From positions 1-64,000 of the forward strand of contig CALRTY020000008.1 in NCBI GenBank assembly GCA_943371245.1: a stretch of 64,000 bases of DNA, in the 5' to 3' direction. Source of the DNA: UBA5018 sp947463165. GTDB lineage: Bacteria > Cyanobacteriota > Cyanobacteriia > PCC-6307 > Cyanobiaceae. Below are positions 17,801 to 27,800 of the stretch, one piece after another; position 1 is the first letter of the stretch, and each line of letters begins with the position of its first letter. The translations under genes were made by a program, and so were the position numbers. The notes under the pieces were generated by a model. That model ran no database searches. It was given only the letters and a program-made list of their open reading frames with translations, and was not told the origin of the DNA.

Positions 17801-20800
17801 TTCCCTCGGAGCTGGTGGGATCGCCATCGGCATCGGCGTCCTCCTCCTGCAGGTAGAAGCCATTGAGGCCATTGCTGCCTGGGAAGCTGGCCACCACCAC
17901 CCCCTCCACCGTTTTGCTCTGGCCCAGCATTGGGCTGGTGGCGCCGCTGCCCTGGATGCTGTGGATGGCGGTAACCACAACGAGCTGCTCGTTATCGGTT
18001 ACCTGCACGCCCAGGTCGCTCACCACCATTCCGTCGTAGGCGGGATCGGCGCTGCTCACCTGGGCCCGGATCGTGCCGGCGTGGATCGCCGTTTCCAACA
18101 GCTCATCGTCGATGGCCCTTACGGTGACGCTGCGGGGATTGGTGTTGCTGAGCACCAGGGTGAGGCTGGAGCTGAAATTGCTACCATCGGCGCTGATTTG
18201 CACCTGGCTATCGGCCGTCAGGGTGACGCTCACCGGGCTGGCGGGATTGGTGCTCAAGGCCAGGGCGACGCTGTCGCTGCTGGGGCCGGTTTCACTAACG
18301 CTGGTGTCAGCCCCGCTGGGGATGATCCGCACCGCCGGCAGAGGGCTGCTGGAGACCACCAGGTCGTCGATAGCAAGACCGTGGTCGGAGCCGCTGTGGT
18401 CCGGGTCGGACCAGCGCAGCCACAGGTCTTGACCCGCCGCCAGGCCCAGGCCAGTGAGGCTGCCGGATAGCTGACGGCTGTTGGCGGCCAGGTTGCCGTT
18501 CAGGGCGCCGGCGCTGCCGCCGCTCACCGGGGCGCTGAAACCCAGCTGGGGAGCAGTTGTCCAGCCACTGTTAGCGATGCCACTGCCACCGATGCCGGTG
18601 CCACCGATGCGCCATTGCAGCTCCAGGCCTTGGCTGGTGGTGGCAGCACTGTTGCGCCACTGCTCGCCGCGATAGCTGAGATAGAGGGTGTCGAGGCTGC
18701 GGCCGGTGTCGTTATAGAAGCGCGCTCCCCAGTAGAAATTGCCGGCACTGGCATTGCCCGAGCCCACCGATCCCAGAGCCCGATCGCTGGAGCCATCTAT
18801 ACCAAAACTATAGAGATTACCGCCGGTGCCACTGCCGCTACCGGCCACGATCGTGGTGCCTGTGCCGCTGCGGGCGGCATACCAGCCGGGTATTTGATTA
18901 TCGCTCCAGCTGCCGCTACCGCCATTGATCAAGCCATCAAAATTCTGGCTGTAGGAGCTGCTGAGGGCGATGCTGCCAGTGGGGATCACCGCGGGGCCGA
19001 GGCTGAGCCAATCGCTGCGGAATTTTTGCAGTGGTTTACCAAAACCAGCTCCGGTTTCCAGATCCTTGGAGATCACACCATTGCCATACCAAACCGTGTC
19101 GCCGTTGTCGCTGAGCAGCTGCAGGGAACTGCCGGCATTAAGCGCATTGGGCACCTCCACGATCGCCTCGAAGCTGCCGCCGCTGAACAGGGCGCTGAGG
19201 TCCGCCTGGCGCAACACTGGGGCGTCGGCGGCGTTGCCACTCCAGCTGAATAGCCGGAAATCAGCCGGAGCGATGCCAGTGGCGGCGCCAGAGGGACCGG
19301 CGACGATCAGGTATTCGCCGCTGGCGTTTGCCTCGATGCTGCGGATGCCGCGGCCGCCCAGATCCAGGCTGATCGGGTTGCCGAACTGGGCCGCACCTGG
19401 GCTGCCGCCGCCGATCGCCACCAGGCTGGTGAAATTGGTCACCGGAATAATCAAAGCCCGCTGGTTGCCGCCGCTGGCGCCGCTGCTGATGGTGGGGGCG
19501 CGGAAGGCCAGGTAGGCGCTGCTGCCGTCTGGGGCGATGCAGAGGCCCTCGATGTTGAAACCAGCCGCCTGCTCGGGCAACACCCCGGCGGCGGCGCTGG
19601 CGGCCAGCCCCAGGGCATTGCCATTGGCGGCATCCCAGGCGATTAGGTCGTCTTCCAGGTAGCGGTAATCGCCCAAAAAGCTGAGGCTGGTGTCGCTGCC
19701 GGAGCCGCTGAGGGCGGTGGCGAACAGGCGCTCGCGGTTGGGACGGTCGGCGCCGCTGGTGTTGTTGCCGTGGGAACCCAGCCAGTAGATGGTGTTGCCG
19801 ATGCGGCTGGAGGCCTCCAGGTCCACCTCACTGCCGCCGGCCAGGCCCAGGGAGCTGCTGAAATCAAAGCCCGCCTGGGCCAGGCCCGATTGCTGGCGGT
19901 TGTATAGCCGCAGGATTTGATCCTCGTCGTCTGCCACCAGCATCCAGTTGGCATCGATGGCGATGGCGCTGGAGGCGTCGCTGGCGCCGGTGTGGAAGCG
20001 GCTGCTGGCGGGCAGCACCGAGGCGGCCGAGGCGCCATAACTAAATTCATAGCTGGCGCTGCTGCTGCCGTCAGCCACCGTGACGGTGATCGTGGTTAGG
20101 CCCGCGCCGCTGGGGGTGATCTGCAGATTGCGGTTGGCGCCGCTGCCACTGAGCATCAAATTGGCGTTGCTGACCACCGCCTGGTTGCTGCTGCTGACGC
20201 CCAGTTGCAGATTGGCCAGGGGGGTGTCCAGATCGGCCAGGTAGAAGTCGATCCCCAGGCTGCGGGCCGAATCGGTGGGATCGTCCAGCACGCCGCTCAG
20301 CCAGCCGCCGGCGCCGGTGGCGGGCAAATCGATCCAGCCATGGGCGGTGGCCTCAGCAATGCTGGGCGGCGGGCCGATCAGGTCGTTGTCGGCGATGGCC
20401 ACCGTCAGCGGCGCCATCGCCAGGCCTGCGTAGCTGGCATCGGCGCTGCTAACAGCAAAGCTGAGGCTGCCGCTGTGGCTGCCCTCCACGAATAGGTCGT
20501 CGATGGCGTTGAGGCTGATGCTCTGGGCCGTCGACCAATTGGCGGGGGTGAAACTGAAGCTGGCGGCCGAGGGGCTTAGCTGGCTGCCGCCATTGAGCTC
20601 AATCACCACATTGGCGCTGGGCTGGCTGCGCAGGGCCAGGCTGATCGTGTCGGTGGCGCCCCCCTCCACCAGGCTGCTGCCGCCGCCGGACTGGATCAGC
20701 AGCACCCCGGCGCCACCGCCGTTGAAGTGGCCGGGGTTGCCGAGGTCGCCGCCGCTGGAGCTGCGGGAATTCTGGCCATCGTTGGCGCTGGCCAGCTTCC

Positions 20801-22283
20801 AATCAGCGCTGATTACAAAATTGGCCAGCTTGCCCGTGGGGGCCCAACCACTGGCGTTCTCGGTGCGAATCGTGCCGGCATAGATCTGATCGTTGTAGCT
20901 GAGCCGATCCACCAGGGCGCCGGAGGCGTCATAGAGATTGATCTCATCGGCGCGGCCGAGGTTGTTGGTGGAACCACCGATCACTTTGACGCTATCCGCC
21001 AGGCTCCAGGCACTGCGGAATGCGGCGGCAGTGCTTTCGGTGAGAATTACCGATTCACCTGGATTAACGATGCCAAAACCACTCAGATCCTGGGATCCAG
21101 GGGTGCGGCTATTGTCATCAAAGCTCCAGCCAGCCATGTTCACCGCATTGCTGGAGAGGTTGGTGAATTCAACGAATTCTCCTGGCCCGCCGGCGCCGTT
21201 GTACATGTATTCAGTGATCTGAATGCTGCCGGCACCCTCTTCGTCGTCGGTGATGTTCACCGTGGCGCTCACCGGACTGCCGCTGGCGTAATTACTGGAG
21301 CTGGCTAAGCTCAGCTGCACATCTTCGCTACCTTCAATTGAGCTATCATTGATCGGCGTGATTATCACATCCAACCAGGATTGGCCTGCTGGTATCAGGG
21401 CCGTGCTGCCACTAATGCTGGCGCCAGCAGTGCTGGTACTGAGGCTGTAATCGCTGTTAAGGCTGGCGCTGCCGGCTAGGTTGAGATTCACCGTTAGGGC
21501 GGCTGCGCTGGAGCCGTCGCGGCTGATCCGCAAGCTGGCGGGGTCGCCGCCCTGTTCGGCGGCGGCGGCATCCAGGCTGCTGATCGTTACTACTGGCAGA
21601 CTGGCACCGAGATTGATCGAAAGATCGTCAATAGCCAAGCCGTGGTCACTACCGGCATCGTTGTTTTCGATCCAGCGGAACCACAGGTTGCCATTCGCGA
21701 GCCAGCCCAGGTTTTGGAGGCTGCCGCCTCGGTTGCTCACCCGGCCGCCGCCGTTGCCGGCCACATTGCCATCAATGGCGGCGGCAGTGGCGCTGGCCAC
21801 CGGGGAGGTCCAGTTGAAGTTGCCGCCAGGGGCAATCCAGTTGGATACAGCGGCAAACGTGCTGCCAAAGCCATATTGCAACACCATCGACTGGGCGCTG
21901 GCATTACCTCCATTGCGCCACTGTTCGCCGTTGAAGCTCAGATCGAGGGCATTGATCGTGGAGCCCGAGCTGTTGGTGAGGGCCAGGGCGATCCAGCCGG
22001 CCACGTTACCAGCGGCAGGTCCAGGTGAGCCGAAATAGTTGCCGCCGCTGCCGAGGCCGCCCAGGGCACGGTCGCTGGCATTTGTTGAACCATAACTAAA
22101 GAAGCTGCCCGAGTTGCCGCTGCCCGAGTCGGCGGCGTAGCTGGTTAGCGCTACGGGGCCAGTGGCCGGCTGCCGGAACAGGAACCAGCCCTCCAGGGTT
22201 ACATCGTTGCTCCAGCTCAGGGCTGCGCCACTACTGGCCAGGCTGTCGAAATTCTGGCTGTAGGAGCTGCTGAAGGAAATCAT
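14850..22283 (-). CDS. Giant extracellular nuclease (ExeM-type) with lamin-tail, cadherin and C-terminal Hint domains
   Basis: The product has 2477 residues, ATG at 22283 and TAG at 14850. Approximate order: jellyroll-like module 1-230; Calx-beta 240-345; lamin-tail 350-467; Calx-like 530-650; DUF3616-like 755-1060; second copy of the N-terminal module 1103-1327; OB-fold 1441-1565; endonuclease/exonuclease/phosphatase 1705-2030; cadherin 2031-2144; Hint_2 2264-2477. Nuclease residues are visible in SFNLLNFF, GYNEIEND, VVTHLKSKG, LGDLNS and TSDHDPLL. The Hint block starts CFLAGTLIATPSGERPIETL and has SPSHAIHF. No signal peptide is visible; secretion by a type I or similar route is inferred. 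It probably degrades extracellular DNA or works at the surface, with autocatalytic processing at the Hint cysteine. Confidence 0.9.
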   Translation of the reverse strand: MISFSSSYSQNFDSLASSGAALSWSNDVTLEGWFLFRQPATGPVALTSYAADSGSGNSGSFFSYGSTNASDRALGGLGSGGNYFGSPGPAAGNVAGWIALALTNSSGSTINALDLSFNGEQWRNGGNASAQSMVLQYGFGSTFAAVSNWIAPGGNFNWTSPVASATAAAIDGNVAGNGGGRVSNRGGSLQNLGWLANGNLWFRWIENNDAGSDHGLAIDDLSINLGASLPVVTISSLDAAAAEQGGDPASLRISRDGSSAAALTVNLNLAGSASLNSDYSLSTSTAGASISGSTALIPAGQSWLDVIITPINDSSIEGSEDVQLSLASSSNYASGSPVSATVNITDDEEGAGSIQITEYMYNGAGGPGEFVEFTNLSSNAVNMAGWSFDDNSRTPGSQDLSGFGIVNPGESVILTESTAAAFRSAWSLADSVKVIGGSTNNLGRADEINLYDASGALVDRLSYNDQIYAGTIRTENASGWAPTGKLANFVISADWKLASANDGQNSRSSSGGDLGNPGHFNGGGAGVLLIQSGGGSSLVEGGATDTISLALRSQPSANVVIELNGGSQLSPSAASFSFTPANWSTAQSISLNAIDDLFVEGSHSGSLSFAVSSADASYAGLAMAPLTVAIADNDLIGPPPSIAEATAHGWIDLPATGAGGWLSGVLDDPTDSARSLGIDFYLADLDTPLANLQLGVSSSNQAVVSNANLMLSGSGANRNLQITPSGAGLTTITVTVADGSSSASYEFSYGASAASVLPASSRFHTGASDASSAIAIDANWMLVADDEDQILRLYNRQQSGLAQAGFDFSSSLGLAGGSEVDLEASSRIGNTIYWLGSHGNNTSGADRPNRERLFATALSGSGSDTSLSFLGDYRYLEDDLIAWDAANGNALGLAASAAAGVLPEQAAGFNIEGLCIAPDGSSAYLAFRAPTISSGASGGNQRALIIPVTNFTSLVAIGGGSPGAAQFGNPISLDLGGRGIRSIEANASGEYLIVAGPSGAATGIAPADFRLFSWSGNAADAPVLRQADLSALFSGGSFEAIVEVPNALNAGSSLQLLSDNGDTVWYGNGVISKDLETGAGFGKPLQKFRSDWLSLGPAVIPTGSIALSSSYSQNFDGLINGGSGSWSDNQIPGWYAARSGTGTTIVAGSGSGTGGNLYSFGIDGSSDRALGSVGSGNASAGNFYWGARFYNDTGRSLDTLYLSYRGEQWRNSAATTSQGLELQWRIGGTGIGGSGIANSGWTTAPQLGFSAPVSGGSAGALNGNLAANSRQLSGSLTGLGLAAGQDLWLRWSDPDHSGSDHGLAIDDLVVSSSPLPAVRIIPSGADTSVSETGPSSDSVALALSTNPASPVSVTLTADSQVQISADGSNFSSSLTLVLSNTNPRSVTVRAIDDELLETAIHAGTIRAQVSSADPAYDGMVVSDLGVQVTDNEQLVVVTAIHSIQGSGATSPMLGQSKTVEGVVVASFPGSNGLNGFYLQEEDADADGDPTSSEGIFVSDPNGLFSGVVGSRLRLTGTVAEYSSSASAITGTTITSSLTQLTDITGLNYLGTAALPSITRVTLPLADAAVLERYEGMRLQIAAASGDLVVTDTFGLGRYGEVGLAAGGRLTNYTQNNNPSVSGYAAYLNDLLDNYITLDDGSSLQNPATVIHGRGGNPLSASNTLRGGDSIASIAGVLDERFDGYRIQTTTGANFSATNPRSDAPASLGGSLRVASFNLLNFFNGNGSGGGFPTSRGADSAYEYTRQFDKTLEAILSFDADILGYNEIENDGYGASSAVASIVAGLNNVLGANLYGYVIPRSADLNLSGGLGGDEITVGFLYRTDRVRLAAGSQVAALQSGSFSQAADRVQRPALAASFERIAAGAATGEQFTAVVTHLKSKGSSAGGAGDADAGDGQGLSNGSRSRAASELADWLASSPTGSSDPDVLILGDLNSYLQEDPIRILASRDYRSLFDADSYSYQFNGQWGSLDHMLASDSLYSQVSGSAKWHINADEPIILDYNTEFKSTAQQTSFYNPDPFRTSDHDPLLAGFSLTPTNRPPTAVELTNAIASLAENTNTSSRIKVADIAISDDALGSNSISLLGTDAAAFEVIGSALFLKAGTSLNYETKTSYAVTVSVGDTTLAGSSPVSTAYSLAVTDVNDAPVFSALTPPVETTGRNSQTEISFAELLAQANATDEDGTVVAFQVAAVASGSLLIGSSAGTATAWAAGSNDSVNAGTNLYWTPAAGQAGSLANPLATGAFSIYAVDNSGGLSASPVTATVNVVCFLAGTLIATPSGERPIETLKPGDLINTAEGPQPVRFLARSTRSIAQLQALGKMPIRINQGAFGSLGPAQDTFLSPSHAIHFAGSLVEAGALINGTSIQQLDDWPEAALTYYNIELERHGLITANGLLVESYFANYRSNGFSRDCWDNYHDYVALYGAGELMEELPLPRIAFARQIPMQLHLTLQLHEDKFKLAKPGIAESGVDQFAGLCL
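15862..16173 (-). repeat. Cadherin module nearly identical to those of the neighbouring giant gene
   Basis: A single ~312-bp unit in the nuclease gene starts with acatcggtgacagcaaggct and follows the three tandem units at 1417-2352 with only scattered base differences. The shared phase and DNA-level identity point to module exchange between the two giant genes about 13 kb apart. Confidence 0.85.
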
Positions 22284-22768
22284 GCCCTGGAAATAACTGG
22301 AGTGCAGACGCGCGCACCTTGGCGGTCGCCCAGGGAATCGCCTCGCTAGGCACTGAAATTATTTGCATAAACCTAAGGATTGATTAACCCTGGGCTAAGA
22401 GCTGCTTGCGCGCTCTCTATGGATGCCTTAAGGAGTCTTTAGCAACCCTTAACCGTCAAGCTGTGAATGCTGGATGGGCCATGGATCCCAGGAGGGAAGG
22501 CCAGTCTCCTGGCATTTTTTGGGCTTCTGTTAGCGCAATTTGCCTAATTTGGAGGGGAATTATTGTAATTTGAATGGGGTTATTTTTTCTTGCTTCGGAG
22601 GCTCTGGAAGCATTCCTGTGATTCTGCCTCCTGAATACCCTTAGCGCTTCTGATCAGTACTTCTGGTCAGCGATCCTGGGCGACGCCGCTGGTCCGCGCC
22701 CCCTGATCGGCCCGGCTCCGCTGCCCGGCCTCGGATTTAGGCTGATCGATTCCCCTGGTTGGATCGCC
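22284..22768. other. Divergent spacer between the nuclease giant and leuC
   Basis: This 485-bp region must hold the promoters of both flanking genes. It includes a very short ORF (22419-22442, MDALRSL) and a terminator-like hairpin (22488-22520) upstream of leuC. I see no other gene. Confidence 0.5.
22488..22520 (+). terminator. Hairpin with T-run in the leuC leader
   Basis: CCAGGAG at 22488-22494 pairs with CTCCTGG at 22506-22512, followed by CA and six T at 22515-22520. On the plus strand this looks like a rho-independent terminator, yet the only plus-strand gene here is leuC, 250 bp downstream. It could be an attenuator. Confidence 0.4.
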
Positions 22769-24178
22769 GTGAGTGCGGGCACCCTCTACGACAAGGTCTG
22801 GGATCTGCACCGCGTCGCCGAGCTGCCCGGCGGCTCCACCCAACTGTTCATCGGCCTGCACCTGATCCACGAGGTGACCAGCCCCCAGGCATTCGCGGGG
22901 CTCAAGGATCTGGGTTTGAGCGTGCGCCATCCCGAGCGCACCGTGGCCACGGTGGATCACATCGTGCCCACCACCTCCCAGGCCCGCCCCTTCGCCGACC
23001 CACTGGCAGAAGCGATGCTGGCCACCCTGGAGCGCAACTGCGCCGAGCACGGCATCACCCTGCATGGCCTTGGCAGCGGTCGCCAGGGCATCGTGCACGT
23101 GATCGCCCCGGAGCTGGGCCTCACCCAGCCCGGCATGACGGTGGCCTGCGGCGACTCCCACACCTCCACCCACGGCGCCTTCGGGGCGATCGCCTTCGGC
23201 ATTGGCACCAGTCAGGTGCGCGACGTGCTGGCCAGCCAGAGCCTGGCGATGGGCAAGCTCAAGGTGCGGCGCATCTGGGTGGAGGGCAGCTTGCAGCCCG
23301 GCGTTTATGCCAAGGACCTGGTGCTGCACATCATCCGGGTGCTCGGGGTGAAGGGCGGCGTGGGCTATGCCTACGAGTTCGCCGGACCGGCGATCGAGGC
23401 GCTCTCGATGGAAGAGCGCATGACCATCTGCAACATGGCGATCGAGGGCGGCGCCCGTTGCGGCTACGTCAACCCCGACGCCACCACCTTTGCCTATCTC
23501 CAGGGCCGACCCGCCGCCCCCACTGGCGAAGCCTGGGAGCGGGCGTTGGCCTGGTGGACCTCCCTGGCCAGCGACGATCAAGCCCAGTTCGACGACGAGG
23601 TGCGCTTCGATGCCAGCCTGCTGGCCCCCACCGTGACCTGGGGCATCACCCCCGGCCAGGGCATGGCCGTCGACGAGACCGTGCCCACCCTGGAGCAGAC
23701 CCCCGCCGATGAGCGGCCCCTGGCGGAGGAGGCCTACCGCTACATGGACCTGCGGGCCGGTGAGCCGATTGCCGGCACACCCGTGGATGTCTGCTTCATT
23801 GGCAGTTGCACCAACGGCCGGATCAGCGATCTGCGGGCGGCGGCCGCCGTGGCCCAGGGCCGCCAGGTGGCCACCGGCCTGAGGGCCTTCGTGGTGCCCG
23901 GCAGTGAGCAGGTGGCCGCTGCGGCTGAGGCGGAAGGCCTCGATGCAGTGTTCCGCGCCGCTGGCTTTGAGTGGCGCGAACCCGGTTGTTCGATGTGCCT
24001 GGCGATGAACCCCGATCGCCTGGAGGGGCGCCAGCTCAGCGCCAGTTCCAGCAATCGCAACTTCAAGGGCCGCCAGGGTTCCGCCACCGGTCGCACCCTG
24101 CTGATGAGTCCGGCGATGGTGGCCGCCGCCGCCGTCACCGGCCAGGTCACCGATGTGCGCAGGCTGCTGCAGTCTTGA
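22769..24178 (+). CDS. leuC: 3-isopropylmalate dehydratase large subunit
   Basis: LeuC converts 2-isopropylmalate to 3-isopropylmalate in leucine biosynthesis, as a complex with LeuD. The 469-residue length is normal for the family. [4Fe-4S] ligands are visible in IGSCTNGRISDL and in EPGCSMCLAMNPD. The N-terminus (TLYDKVWDLHRV) fits a GTG start at 22769. leuD follows after 60 bp, so the two probably form an operon. Confidence 0.97.
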   Translation: MSAGTLYDKVWDLHRVAELPGGSTQLFIGLHLIHEVTSPQAFAGLKDLGLSVRHPERTVATVDHIVPTTSQARPFADPLAEAMLATLERNCAEHGITLHGLGSGRQGIVHVIAPELGLTQPGMTVACGDSHTSTHGAFGAIAFGIGTSQVRDVLASQSLAMGKLKVRRIWVEGSLQPGVYAKDLVLHIIRVLGVKGGVGYAYEFAGPAIEALSMEERMTICNMAIEGGARCGYVNPDATTFAYLQGRPAAPTGEAWERALAWWTSLASDDQAQFDDEVRFDASLLAPTVTWGITPGQGMAVDETVPTLEQTPADERPLAEEAYRYMDLRAGEPIAGTPVDVCFIGSCTNGRISDLRAAAAVAQGRQVATGLRAFVVPGSEQVAAAAEAEGLDAVFRAAGFEWREPGCSMCLAMNPDRLEGRQLSASSSNRNFKGRQGSATGRTLLMSPAMVAAAAVTGQVTDVRRLLQS

Positions 24179-24238
24179 GCGCTCGCCAGCTGGCAGTCAC
24201 CGCCCCATCTGCATCCACCCCATTTGCGCCCTGTTTCG

Positions 24239-24871
24239 ATGTCTGCTGCCTTCCCCGCCGGTCCGATTAGTCGCGTCATGGGCCCTGCCTTGGTGCTGCG
24301 CGGCGACGACATCGACACCGATCGGATCATTCCGGCCCGCTTTCTCAAGTGCGTGGCCTTCGATGGACTGGGCGAGCAGGTGTTCGCCGACGATCGCGCC
24401 GAGCTGGGCGGCAGCCACCCCTTCGATCGGCCCGAACATCGCGATGCGACGATCCTGCTGGTGAATCGCAATTTCGGCTGCGGTTCCAGTCGCGAGCATG
24501 CACCCCAGGCGCTGATGCGCTGGGGGATTCGGGCGGTGGTGGGGGAGAGTTTTGCCGAGATTTTCTATGGCAACTGTCTAGCCCTGGGGATCCCCTGCCT
24601 GCAGGCCCCCCACGACACGATGCTGGCGATTCAGGTGGCCGCGGCCGCCGATCCCACCATCCTCTTCAACCTCGATCTGGCCCAGGCCAGCCTGACGGCT
24701 GGCGACCCAAATGCTGGCCAAAGCTGGAACCTGGAGCTGGCGGCTGGCCCCCAGCTGATGCTGGTGAGCGGCCAGTGGGATGGCACCGGCCAGCTGCTGG
24801 CCCGGGATAGCGAATTGACCGCCACAGCGGCGCGATTGCCCTATCTCACTGGCTTCAGAACGGCAGCCTGA
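24239..24871 (+). CDS. leuD: 3-isopropylmalate dehydratase small subunit
   Basis: LeuD is the swivel-domain subunit of isopropylmalate isomerase. ATG at 24239 gives 210 residues. The family motifs RGDDIDTDRIIPARFL near the N-terminus and NRNFGCGSSREHAPQAL are clear. A TTG 15 bases upstream is in frame but ATG is preferred. The last 17 bp overlap the 3' end of the convergent DUF3769 gene. Confidence 0.96.
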   Translation: MSAAFPAGPISRVMGPALVLRGDDIDTDRIIPARFLKCVAFDGLGEQVFADDRAELGGSHPFDRPEHRDATILLVNRNFGCGSSREHAPQALMRWGIRAVVGESFAEIFYGNCLALGIPCLQAPHDTMLAIQVAAAADPTILFNLDLAQASLTAGDPNAGQSWNLELAAGPQLMLVSGQWDGTGQLLARDSELTATAARLPYLTGFRTAA

Positions 24872-27800
24872 TCGGGCTTGGATTGGGGTTATAGGGAACG
24901 AATGGCGTGCCCGTGCCCTGGAAGTTGAAGTCGTTAAGCCTCACCCGAATGCCGCCAAGTTGTTCGTAAGGGCTGTAATAAATACCGATGTCGTAGGCGC
25001 GGCGTTGCCAGCGCAACTCCACGTAAGAATTGGTTGTTTGGCCATAGAAGCCGGAGTTGCCATCCACGTTGATGCCAATGCCGCCGCTCAGCAGCAGGGG
25101 CCCGACAATTTGTTGGGTTAATGCCAGGTTGAGGGTGGCCAGATCCACGGCCCGATCGAAACTAAGTGGACTGACCCCCTGGCGCAGGGTGCCGCCGCCG
25201 GTGATGGTGAACTGGGTGAAATCCAGCCAGGGTTTTTGGAAGTGGCCCAGGGTCCAGGTGGGGCCACCGGTAAGGCTGATGGTGTTTTGATTGCTGCCAT
25301 CGCCGAAGTAAGCCAACTGGGTGGTGATGTTGGCGTTCAAAGTTAGGCCCGGCACCACCGGCACGGCGGAGTTGAGATAGGCCTGATCCGGCGTGGCGGC
25401 CAGGGCCTTACCGGTCCACAGGGGCAGGGAGCCATTGATCGAGGCGATCAAATTGGCTCGCCATAGCCGGGCGAGGTTGGTGCTATCAAAGCTGTTGCCC
25501 TGGTAGTTGCCCAGGCCGGTGCGCCAGAAATAGCTTCTGGTAAGAGATCCCCAGGGCCGCAGATTGCCGGTGCCCTCCAGGAAGATGCCATAGGCGGAAT
25601 ACACGTCCTGTTCCCCCAGGGAGCCGTTCCAAACGCGATAGCGGTAGGCCCCGAAAGCGCGCAAGTTGCTATCCCCCAGTAGCGGCAGCCGCAGCGGCCG
25701 GCTCAGGTCGCCCCAGCTACGGGTGGCGTTGGCGATGTTTTTTGGATTGAAGCTGGAGATGTCCAGGTTGGCATCGGCCTGGAAGCCCAGGAGCGGCGCT
25801 TGCAGCCGGGCCACCAGGCCAAACAGGTCGCCTGGGCTGGTGGGCTGTTCGCTACCGGGGGCGCCGGCGGATTGGCCCGGCAGCGGATAGCTATCCGTTT
25901 TTCCCGCGATCGCCCGTTGCAGCAGGAATTGGGGTTGCAGCTCCAGTCTGCCGCTGCCATTGCCGAGACGGATCTCCGGTGCCTTGTAGCCGATAAAGAA
26001 GCCGTCGCGGTCCTTGCCGTCTTGGCCCAGCACCACTCGGTTGTCCACCTCTTCTTTCCTTTTGATCCGCGTCTGCCGCGTCACCGGGATCGGCAGCCGT
26101 TCATCCAGGATCAAGCGGTTGCGGCGGGCCTTGATCACTGTGTCGCCGTTGGCCTTCAGCGTGGCAACCAGGTCTTCCGAGTTCAGCCAGGCCTGGGCTG
26201 GCGTGAAGGGGTCATTGGTGAAGGCGGCCCGATCGGCCCGCAGGCTGCCGGGGGTGAAGGTCATCCGCTTGGCCTGGAGCCGCCAGCGGCTGATGCTGCC
26301 CTGCACCAGCTCGCTATTACTCACGGTGGTGAGCGACTGCAGTTGCTGGGGGCGCGTCTGGCCAAATTGATTCACCGCGTCTGGCGTGGTCAGCTGGCTG
26401 GGGAAGCCAAAGCGGCGTTCCGCCTTGAGGCTGCGCTGGAAGACCACGTCGCTGACGCGCTGGGGGATGGTCTGGACAACCCGCTGGCGCTCCAGTTCCT
26501 GGCGCTGTGCCCGCTGCCAGGCATTGCCGCTAGCGGCGGGCTCGGCCCCAGGCGCTGGCGTTGCGGCCTGGCCGGCAGCGGCACTGGTTTTGCTGGGCGT
26601 ACTGGCTAAAGCGAGGCTGCCGGGGGCGCTGACCTTGCCGGAGGCCACCTCATCCAGCAGCTGATTTAAAGAGCGACGGGGTTGCAGCGATTCAGCTGTT
26701 ATTCCTGGGCATCCCAGGGCAGGCGCCATGGCGGTGATCGCCCGATTGGGCAGCTGCCGCTGGCCAAAGCGATAGCGCATCCCCAGCAGATAGCCGTTGC
26801 TGCCCTCCTTAACACCGCTATAGGTGCCCCAGGCCCCCGAGCGGTGGTGGATGCGGCCCACCAGCGACCACTGGGGATCCACCAGGGCCTCCACTTCAAA
26901 GGCTAAATAGTTGAGGAACTGGGCACTTTTACGGCGAAAGGTCTGCTCGTAATAGCTCAACTCGGTATTCAGGCTCACCCCTTCCACCGCCAGCAGGCTG
27001 AGCCAGGGGCGCAGCCACAGCCGCACGCCAACACCGGCGGTGATCTCCCCAAAGCTCTGGGCCGGCACGCCCGCATTGGCCACGGCCTGGTTGTACTGCC
27101 CGCCCCGCTGGGGGCTGGCCCGGTGGCCGATCAGGTTGCCGTCCAGTTCGATGCTCAGGGGGCCGCCGTCGAGCAGCCGCCGCTGCAATCCCAGGCCCAT
27201 CAGGGCCTCGGGCCTGGGTTCGCCGTTGAAGGTGAAGGTACCGCTGAGGGCGGCGTTGGTCATCTTGCCCCCCCAGGCTGTGGCTGCCCAGGGGTAGGGC
27301 TGCCAGTCGGGCAGGTGGGGAATGGGCGGGGTGCAGGCCATCGGCTCGCCGGGGCCCAGGGGCTGGGAGGGCGGCTGGTCGATATCGAAATCCTGGGCGC
27401 TGGTGTCTAGATCCAGAACGCCGTAGACGTCCTCGATCTCGCCCACCCCTTCCAGCAAGCTGTAGCGCAGGCGACTGGCCTGCAAATACTGCTGACCGCG
27501 CTGGAAGCGCACGCCACCGGAGGCGTAGACGGTGCGCGAGTTGAGGTCGTATTCGATCCGCTCCGCCCGCAACTGGCCGCCGGCCAGGGTTGCGGCAGCG
27601 TGGCCGATGGCCACCACCCGACCCAGTTGGGCGTCGTAGCTCTGCTGGTTGGCCGACAGGCCAATCTCCAGCGGAACGGCACTGGCCGGATTTGACGGGC
27701 CAGCGGCTCCAAGCGACGGCAAGCCATCGGCAGGCAAACCCTTGAGAGGCAAACCAGATGATGGCAAGCCCGAGGGCGCTGCCAGGCCTGAATCGCTGGC

